A DNA stretch of 64,000 nt from Brevipalpus yothersi (Eukaryota > Arthropoda > Arachnida > Trombidiformes > Tenuipalpidae). Positions 57,649-64,000 of the stretch are shown piece by piece; positions within the stretch are counted from its first letter, which is position 1, and each line of letters begins with the position of its first letter. A model generated the notes under the pieces. That model was not told the origin of the DNA and did not search any database. It saw only the letters and a list, made by a program, of their open reading frames with translations. Where the stretch lies: positions 221,171 through 285,170 of the forward strand of contig QZCP01000157.1 in the NCBI GenBank assembly GCA_003956705.1, written 5' to 3'. The translations under genes and the position numbers were made by a program.

Positions 57649-57655
57649 TATAAAT
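57649..57655 (+). promoter_or_regulatory. TATA box of secreted-protein gene 3
   Basis: TATAAAT 106 bases upstream of the start, in the shared GATGAGTATAAATGCTAAGG context. Confidence 0.6.
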
Positions 57656-57754
57656 GCTAAGGAAACTCACTAAGGTTTAGCAGTGATCCATCCGATTGAT
57701 CAGTGAATAAATTCAAAATTTATCCGTGAAAACTTTGCCTCTTTCTCGCTCGCA

Positions 57755-58259
57755 ATGAGCGGGAAACTTTTTTTCGCCATTTCTTCTCTGTTTTTTGGTA
57801 AGAATCGTGCCTCAACATCTCTCAACTGTTCTCTTTCTGAGCCATTATCTTGAATTTTCATCTTTTCTACTCATTTCAGTGATACTCTCGATTCAAGCGG
57901 CTATAATCCCTGTTCCGAAGCGTATTAAGGAAATGATCATGGAGATCGACGAGTGTAAACGTCCTGGCTTAAAACCTAACTACAAGCTAGTATGTTCGAT
58001 GCTAACAACTCCTTTTTCTGAAACTCATCAATCCATCTATCGATATATACGAAAAATAGTTCTTCGAAAAGAAGTATCGACCACAAATGTCGATAATATC
58101 ACAGAGAGGTTGGAACAAATCATCAAAAAATATCACAGGATTGAGCCAACCAGCATATGTTTCAAGTTTCCTTTCATAGATACGTCACTATGCTATTTGC
58201 CTGATGGATATCCATACGAAAAGCAACCTAAATCTCGTGAGAAAAGAGAAGCGAATTAG
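57755..58259 (+). CDS. Small secreted protein family, member 3
   Basis: Exons 57755-57797 and 57880-58259, phase-1 GT-AG intron, 140 residues. Signal peptide KLFFAISSLFF-VILSIQA. The mature part of about 118 residues has four Cys: I-D-E-C-K-R-P-G-L-K-P, K-L-V-C, I-C-F-K-F-P-F and L-C-Y-L-P-D-G-Y-P. They are probably two disulphides around a helix-rich middle (R-Y-I-R-K-I-V-L-R). It ends in a charged tail, K-S-R-E-K-R. No known domain recognised. It and member 4 are the most typical members and almost identical over the first 60 residues. Confidence 0.75.
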
Positions 58260-58439
58260 ACCCTCCTAACGGAATATTCCCACTACGAATGTCTATCTTC
58301 AATTCTTCAGTTTAATTATTGAAATAATTTCGTTGGATTAATCTGTTATATCCGAACGCATGCCATCCTGAATACCACCCAAAAAATGCATCAAATCCAT
58401 CAAAAGAGATGGAAAAAATCAAACCCATCTATTTACTAT

Positions 58440-58640
58440 ACACACACAATGTTAGTTCAACTGAATTGTAAACATCACAAGTTGTGATTCATAATTTATG
58501 TGGTCAGCTGATCGGGTATCATTTTCAGCGAAGCTTCAAAGGCATAAAATGAAAAAAAAATCAAAGTTTGATGTAGGTTTTAATTTTTCTTTCGTTTCTT
58601 ATAATTGATGAAAACTGATAAATTTGAAAGAAAAGTAAAG
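58440..58640. repeat. Duplicated copy of the RagC upstream region
   Basis: Aligns closely with 54600-54800, the region just upstream of RagC (CACACACAATGTTAGTTCAA start, the palindrome, then GCATAAAATGAAAAAAAA). No RagC coding sequence follows here. It marks the left edge of the unit carrying secreted gene 4. Confidence 0.8.
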
Positions 58641-58984
58641 AGAAATTATAAAAATCATGAAAGATTTTTCTCTTCGTTTTCTTACCGATGATGAATTTCA
58701 TAGCAAAATTTGTTAACGGGGCTTAAGATGCTCATGTGAAAAATTTTCACAACAATCAGCACTTTCTGATTCCAATTGGATCTCTTTTAATCAATGCTCT
58801 ATGGGCATCCTAGTATTGACCTCATTTTGAATCATTCTCTGACCATGACCATGAACTTCTCACCTTGTTGTCCACCTTAATTCAACGAGCATCGTTCTCA
58901 GACTGATTTACGAATCATATTGATTTGGCCTTCGCTCAGAGACCAGTTAATTGGGCTGATCCATTAAAGGGACATTTCGATGAG

Positions 58985-58991
58985 TATAAAT
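58985..58991 (+). promoter_or_regulatory. TATA box of secreted-protein gene 4
   Basis: TATAAAT 106 bases upstream of the start, with the same spacing and context as gene 3. Confidence 0.6.
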
Positions 58992-59090
58992 GCTAAGGAA
59001 ACTGATTTAAGTTTAGCAGTGATCTATCCGCTTGATCAGTGAATAAATTTCGAAATTTATTTGTGAAATTTTGCCTCTTTCTCGTTCGCA

Positions 59091-59571
59091 ATGAGCGGGA
59101 AACTTTTTTTCGCCATTTCTTCTCTATTTTTTGGTAAGAATTGTACCTCAACATCTCTCAACTGTTCTCTTTCCGAGCCATTATCTTGAATTTTCATCTT
59201 TTCTACTCATTTCAGTGATACTCTCGATTAAAGCGGCTATAATCCCTGTTCCGAAGCGTATTAATGAAATGATCATGGAGATCGACGAGTGTAAACGTCC
59301 TGGCTTAAAACCCAACACCAAGCTAGTATGTTTGAACCTGACAACTCCTCTTGCTATATCTCATCAATCAATTTATCGATATATACGAAGAATAGTTCTC
59401 CGGAAAGAAATAGAGGATACAAATGTGGATGTTATCACAAGGGAATTGGAAGATATCATCAAAAAATATCACAGAGTCGAGTTAAAGTCAAGGAGAAAAT
59501 GCATCAAGCTTCCTTTCATAGATGTATCTCTATGTTTTTTTCCTGATGGATATCCTGAAAAGCAACCTTAA
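59091..59571 (+). CDS. Small secreted protein family, member 4
   Basis: Exons 59091-59133 and 59216-59571, phase-1 intron, 132 residues. Signal peptide and first exon are identical in protein to member 3. Mature core I-D-E-C-K-R-P-G-L-K-P, L-V-C, K-K-Y-H-R-V-E, K-C-I-K-L-P-F and L-C-F-F-P-D-G-Y-P: all four family Cys kept, while the middle (residues about 60-100) differs more than the ends. A recent duplicate of member 3 with divergence concentrated in the exposed middle. Confidence 0.75.
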
Positions 59572-60297
59572 TCTCGTGTTTCGTGAAAAAAATTAGCAAT
59601 TCTGTTCCTTACACAATGGATTATCCTCACTACATATGTGGTTCTTCAATTCTCCAGTTTAATTATTGAAATGATTCCGTTGGATTAATCTTTTATATCT
59701 GAACGGAGACCATGCTGAATATTTTCCAGCCAAAAAATGCATCAAATCCATCGAAAAAGATGAAAACAAATCAAAATTTTTTCGCTAAGTTCCTTTTCTA
59801 TTCGTGAATATCACTGATGTTTGATTTCTTTGCTCTCAGTTCTCTTCTAACTGTCCAAATTCATTCTCCATGCAAGAAGATTCCATTCGTTATATAGTGT
59901 CTCTCAACATCAATGTTTGAAGTCAATAGATGCAGATAAAAGAAAAATAAGTTTTCGGAAGATTTTTTCATGTTTTCTTGATATCTTTTTTATACCGATG
60001 ACGAAAAGAATTTCATATGGGAAATTGCTAACGGTGATCAAGATGCTCAGGTGAAAAATTTTCAGAACATTTAGCAATTTTTGTTTCCAATCGAATTTCC
60101 TCTAATAGATGATTCTGCAAATATCCCATAATTGACCTAATTTTGAGTCATTCTCTGGCAATGAACATCTCACCTTGTTGTTCACCTTAATTCAACAAAC
60201 ATCGTTCTCAGACTGATTCACGAATCATATCAATTTGGCCTTCATATCAATGGGACCAGTTAGTTGGACTGATTTATTGAGGAAACATTTCGATGAG

Positions 60298-60304
60298 TAT
60301 AAAT
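60298..60304 (+). promoter_or_regulatory. TATA box of secreted-protein gene 5
   Basis: TATAAAT in the same context as the others, but only 83 bases from the start because part of the leader is missing. Confidence 0.55.
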
Positions 60305-60380
60305 GCTAAGAAAACACACTAAAGTTTTGCAGTGATTTATTCGCTTGATCAGTGAAAAATTTGCTCTTCTCTCGTTTGCA

Positions 60381-60694
60381 ATGAGCAGGAAACTCTTTCT
60401 CACCATTTTTTCTCTGTTTTTCGGTAAGAATCGTGCCTCATTATTCCCAAAGTGTCCTTTTTCTGATCTACTATCTTAAACTTTTATCTCTTACTCATTT
60501 CAGTGATACTTTCGATTCAAGCGGCCATAATCCCTATTAATATCACAAAGAAATTGGAAAAAATCATCAAAAAATATCACAAAGTGGAGCCAAGCAGCAT
60601 ATGTTTCAAGTTTCCTCTCATGGATGCGTCACTATGTTATTATCCTAAGTCGAAAGTTATTTCTTTAAAATTTATTTCCATTTTCCATCTATGA
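60381..60694 (+). CDS. Small secreted protein family, member 5 (internally deleted)
   Basis: Exons 60381-60423 and 60504-60694, phase-1 intron, 77 residues. Signal peptide KLFLTIFSLFF-VILSIQA is intact. The C-K-R-P-G block and the first two Cys are deleted in frame: A-I-I-P jumps to N-I-T-K-K-L-E-K-I-I-K-K-Y-H-K-V-E, then C-F-K-F-P and L-C-Y-Y-P. The D-G-Y-P end is replaced by an unrelated 15-residue tail. It may be a decaying copy or a minimal two-Cys peptide; promoter and splice sites remain intact. Confidence 0.55.
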
Positions 60695-61110
60695 ATGATC
60701 ACTGATGTTCAATTCATTTGCTCCCAGTCTTCTCCTAACTGTTCAAATTCATGCTCCAAGCAAGAAGATTCCATTCGATTGAATAGTGTCTTCCAACATC
60801 GATTGTTCAAAGTCCCCAGCTAAGAAAAAACATTGAAAACACTCGCTTGCTTCCATCAGTCTATTATTCTTCGCTCTTCTGTCCAGTTCAAATGACTTTT
60901 CCCAATTCATTCTGCTTCACAACCATTAAGTATTCTGCTTCTGTGGTTGATCCTGTCTATTCCTTTAATCAACACTCACCACTGTGTGAGCCAAAAGGGA
61001 AACCTCTGGAAAGTGAGCTTCAAAGACTAGCCTCAAGTTTTTCTTCTAAATAAAACTCGAAAACCTAACTACGGCCATAGAGCACAGAATGCTCAGATCA
61101 TACAGAGTCT

Positions 61111-61111
<1 letters not shown>
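60695..61111. other. Duplicated 3' flank of the secreted-protein unit
   Basis: About 60720-60850 matches the 3' flanks of members 1 (about 55880-55940) and 4 (about 59838-59930), with shared TCTTCTAACTGT-like, AAGAAGATTCCATTCG and AAAAAACATTGAAAACACTC-like strings. It marks the right end of the cluster. No gene. Confidence 0.5.
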
Positions 61112-61112
<1 letters not shown>

Positions 61113-61200
<88 letters not shown>

Positions 61201-61782
61201 NNNNNNNNNNNNNNNNNNNNNNNNNNNNNNNNNNNNNNNNNNNNNNNNNNNNNNNNNNNNNNNNNNNNNNNNNNNNNNNNNNNNNNNNNNNNNNNNNNNN
61301 NNNNNNNNNNNNNNNNNNNNNNNNNNNNNNNNNNNNNNNNNNNNNNNNNNNNNNNNNNNNNNNNNNNNNNNNNNNNNNNNNNNNNNNNNNNNNNNNNNNN
61401 NNNNNNNNNNNNNNNNNNNNNNNNNNNNNNNNNNNNNNNNNNNNNNNNNNNNNNNNNNNNNNNNNNNNNNNNNNNNNNNNNNNNNNNNNNNNNNNNNNNN
61501 NNNNNNNNNNNNNNNNNNNNNNNNNNNNNNNNNNNNNNNNNNNNNNNNNNNNNNNNNNNNNNNNNNNNNNNNNNNNNNNNNNNNNNNNNNNNNNNNNNNN
61601 NNNNNNNNNNNNNNNNNNNNNNNNNNNNNNNNNNNNNNNNNNNNNNNNNNNNNNNNNNNNNNNNNNNNNNNNNNNNNNNNNNNNNNNNNNNNNNNNNNNN
61701 NNNNNNNNNNNNNNNNNNNNNNNNNNNNNNNNNNNNNNNNNNNNNNNNNNNNNNNNNNNNNNNNNGAGAGAGAGAGAGAGAG
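61113..61782. repeat. GA microsatellite with 565-base assembly gap
   Basis: (GA)n at 61113-61200 with one GGAA interruption, N at 61201-61765, then (GA)n to 61782. As at 33007-33279, the gap falls wholly within the repeat. Confidence 0.9.
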
Positions 61783-64000
61783 AAAAGCTATACTCAGAAC
61801 TTTTATATATATCACTTCATGCTCCTTCACTCTCTCACTACATTCTCCCCATCTTCAGCTCACCTTGTGTGTGTGTCTCATCATCTTCACTCCTTCGATG
61901 TCACCGCAATCATATATCCATTAGAGGTAATGGTTCTACCTAGATTTGTGTGAGTTTTAAAATTTAACCAATGATAATTTGATTGTCTTTTTGATTATAC
62001 ATCAAGTTCTGATCCAGTATGATGTTTGAGGGTGCGATTATCTGAATAGTCCTTATCTACAATTTCCAAAAAAGTTTCCCTTTGCTCTGGTCGCTTTGAA
62101 TAGTTTGCAGCATATGAATATTGTTCAGAAATTTAGTAAAGTTCTCTTGTTTAGTTGATTTTGTGTTTTTTAATGTACCAGCCAATTGTTCAAATGGAAT
62201 GTGATAATTACTAATACATATGCTAATCGACCAAACAACAAGTTATGTATTCCCATGGAAAATGTTACCTCTCAGCTAATCACCCATCAGCTCATCTTGT
62301 AGATCAAATGCCTTAGACTTTTGTGATGGAGCTAAAAAACTATCATTCAAGTGTCTCAACTGTTATATGTTCATATATCTTAGGTGAGCATTTGTATGCA
62401 ATTCCTTCTTGTGTGGGGTGAATTGTCAGAGTCCTTTTGACTAGATGAATAATTTTTACGCTTCTATTGATTCGAATGGTAGCCCCTGATTCACTATGCA
62501 AAAGCAGTGTATCAAAAAATTTCTGTAGACAAAAGATGAAAAGGCCTATTATATACAGTAGAATGAATTTATTACTTGATACCTACTTATAATCAGAATA
62601 GATGAGGTTGAACCCAGTGTTTCTCGGAAACCACTGATCTAATGATCTGGAAGATTTCTCCATGCTCTGTTACTTTTGATTCACTTTCACTCTCTTCCTA
62701 CTCAAAAATGTCATAACCTATTGTATCACTCTCTCTCTCTCTCTCTTTCTCTTTCTTTCTTTCTTTCTCTCTCCCTTTGATTCTTTGATGTCCATTTCAC
62801 AATACTTTACGATCTGAGAAATTTCAGACTTCAAAGAAGTAAGAAAAGAAATGACCATTGAAGTGGAAAATAAATTCTAGTGATATTGACCGAAAAGAAT
62901 ATTCTTTTCCCATCTTTCTCGCTGGAATCGTGAGAAGAGACTTATAATAGACTCATCTTTCTTCTTCTTTCTTTCTTTCTTTCTTCCTTCTGAATGCTGA
63001 AATTCTTCTAAATAAAATTTGAAAAGTTCAATGAATGTTCCCACCGATTGAACACTTCCAGGAGTGACTGATCTAACTGGGTATCCAGATAGGTGTGCAC
63101 CGCATGAACATTATTCGGGCCAACAGCATACCTCTTTAGTTATGAGATGAGAACTGAAAATTCATTTTTGGTATCTTCATTTTGTTGCATCATTGCTGTG
63201 AACCTTGCCATGAACCATTTTCATCATTTAAAATTCTATCAACTTGAAGGTGATGTTTTTTTATCGTCAACTATGTATTACTCTTTTTTCTCTTCACCTA
63301 CGTGCAGTGTGCATTCTCTGGAGAATAATTCTCAATTATGCTCCAGTTACATGACAATGTTGAAAAAGAAAATGGAATATTTTCTTTTTTTTGTTTCTCT
63401 TTATTACTTCTTTATTTGAATGCAATTAAAAAATAGACTTATTCCTAAAAAAAGATCCGATACTTAATCTGTATGATTTTGTTTTCTCAAATCAAAATAA
63501 TCACATCAGTGTGAATTTTCTTGCTCTCCATGATGAGTCGATCCTTGGATATTTTTAATATTATTACGAAATAGGCCAAGTTTAAGCTCGACCTAATGAG
63601 GTCTGTATATGTGTATTTTTACAGGAAATATGCACACATATGGAGTATAGTGTATAGCATTGTTCAGAAAACGACTGAATCTAGAAGAAAAATAATTAGC
63701 ATCCGATGAATACATATCTCATTAGATTGGGTGACAAAGTTGAATCTTTTTTCATCCATGCCCTCATGCTGATTATTCACAGCTTAAAGGCTTGTTCTTA
63801 ATGTCAAGTTGATTATTCGTTCACCGTTTATGAATGGCATCCCAGGAAAAACGTGATCACACACGAATATAGAAGAATAAAGACTTGAAATAAATATGGA
63901 ACCCATGTAACTTTTTCTTCTCTTCCTTCACTTCCCATCTACCTTAGCCAACAGCTTAACATACATCTTTCCCAATTTACCTTCCGGCTGTTTGCCTGCC
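61783..64000. other. Non-coding, simple-sequence-rich DNA
   Basis: No convincing gene; open frames are short and without features. CT/CTTT microsatellite at 62729-62775 and a (CTTT)-rich run near 62955-62990. Confidence 0.45.
62729..62775 (+). repeat. CT / CTTT compound microsatellite
   Basis: (CT)n passing into (CTTT)n and back to (CT)n. Confidence 0.85.

Noticed and set aside
61089..61943. 284-codon open frame with Arg-Glu repeats
   Set aside because: Built from the (GA)n microsatellite and 565 N; no real coding evidence.
63147..63419. 90-codon plus-strand frame near the right end
   Set aside because: Low-complexity Phe/Ser/Tyr composition, no signal or conserved feature.
1..64000. CRISPR arrays, bacterial operons, tRNA or rRNA genes
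   Set aside because: The window is eukaryotic; no spaced direct repeats of CRISPR type were seen and I recognised no tRNA or rRNA by eye. A tRNAscan run would be needed to exclude a tRNA.

Overview
The window is eukaryotic nuclear DNA: AT-rich, with short GT-AG introns (mostly 56-140 nt), long GA microsatellites and two runs of N. The gene content (7-TM gustatory-receptor-like genes with a shared two-intron 3' end, duplicated full-length ABCC transporters, a RagC GTPase, clusters of small secreted proteins) points to an arthropod. The compact introns and patchy small-protein families make a mite my best guess; that is inference, not something the sequence proves. Coding coordinates for spliced genes are given as start-to-stop spans, with exon boundaries in the evidence text.

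Layout. 1-3.4 kb: no convincing gene, but a cluster of short rearranged repeats. 3.4-29.7 kb, all on the minus strand: a tandem array of eight two-exon genes (called A to H here) plus at least six relics. Each intact member has a secretory signal, a Cys-containing ectodomain, a PSI-like cysteine motif and an IPT-like strand segment; seven of the eight end in one membrane span and a short Ser/Thr-rich tail. I read them as degenerate plexin/semaphorin-like receptors without the plexin GAP domain; I do not know them as a named family. Relics of the 3' end of gene F upstream of genes B, C and D show that the unit (F tail + spacer + receptor gene) was duplicated repeatedly. 30.3-41.4 kb: two gustatory-receptor-like genes (minus) flank an ABCC transporter (plus) and a small single-pass protein gene. 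43.5-49.2 kb: a second, closely related ABCC transporter. 50.4-52.1 kb: two 83-residue secreted Cys/Ala/Gly proteins. 52.9-54.5 kb: RagC (minus), sharing a divergent upstream region with a cluster of five small secreted-protein genes (plus, 55.3-60.7 kb). That cluster expanded together with pieces of the RagC 5' region, leaving a RagC pseudogene. 60.7-64 kb: GA repeat, assembly gap and simple-sequence DNA.

How it fits together: apart from RagC (lysosomal nutrient signalling), every recognisable gene encodes a membrane or secreted protein, and most belong to locally expanding families (receptors, gustatory receptors, multidrug transporters, secreted peptides). This is the pattern of a fast-evolving environment- or host-interface region. 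The most novel element is the GAP-less plexin-like receptor array, with tail swapping, gene conversion and one member lacking the membrane anchor.
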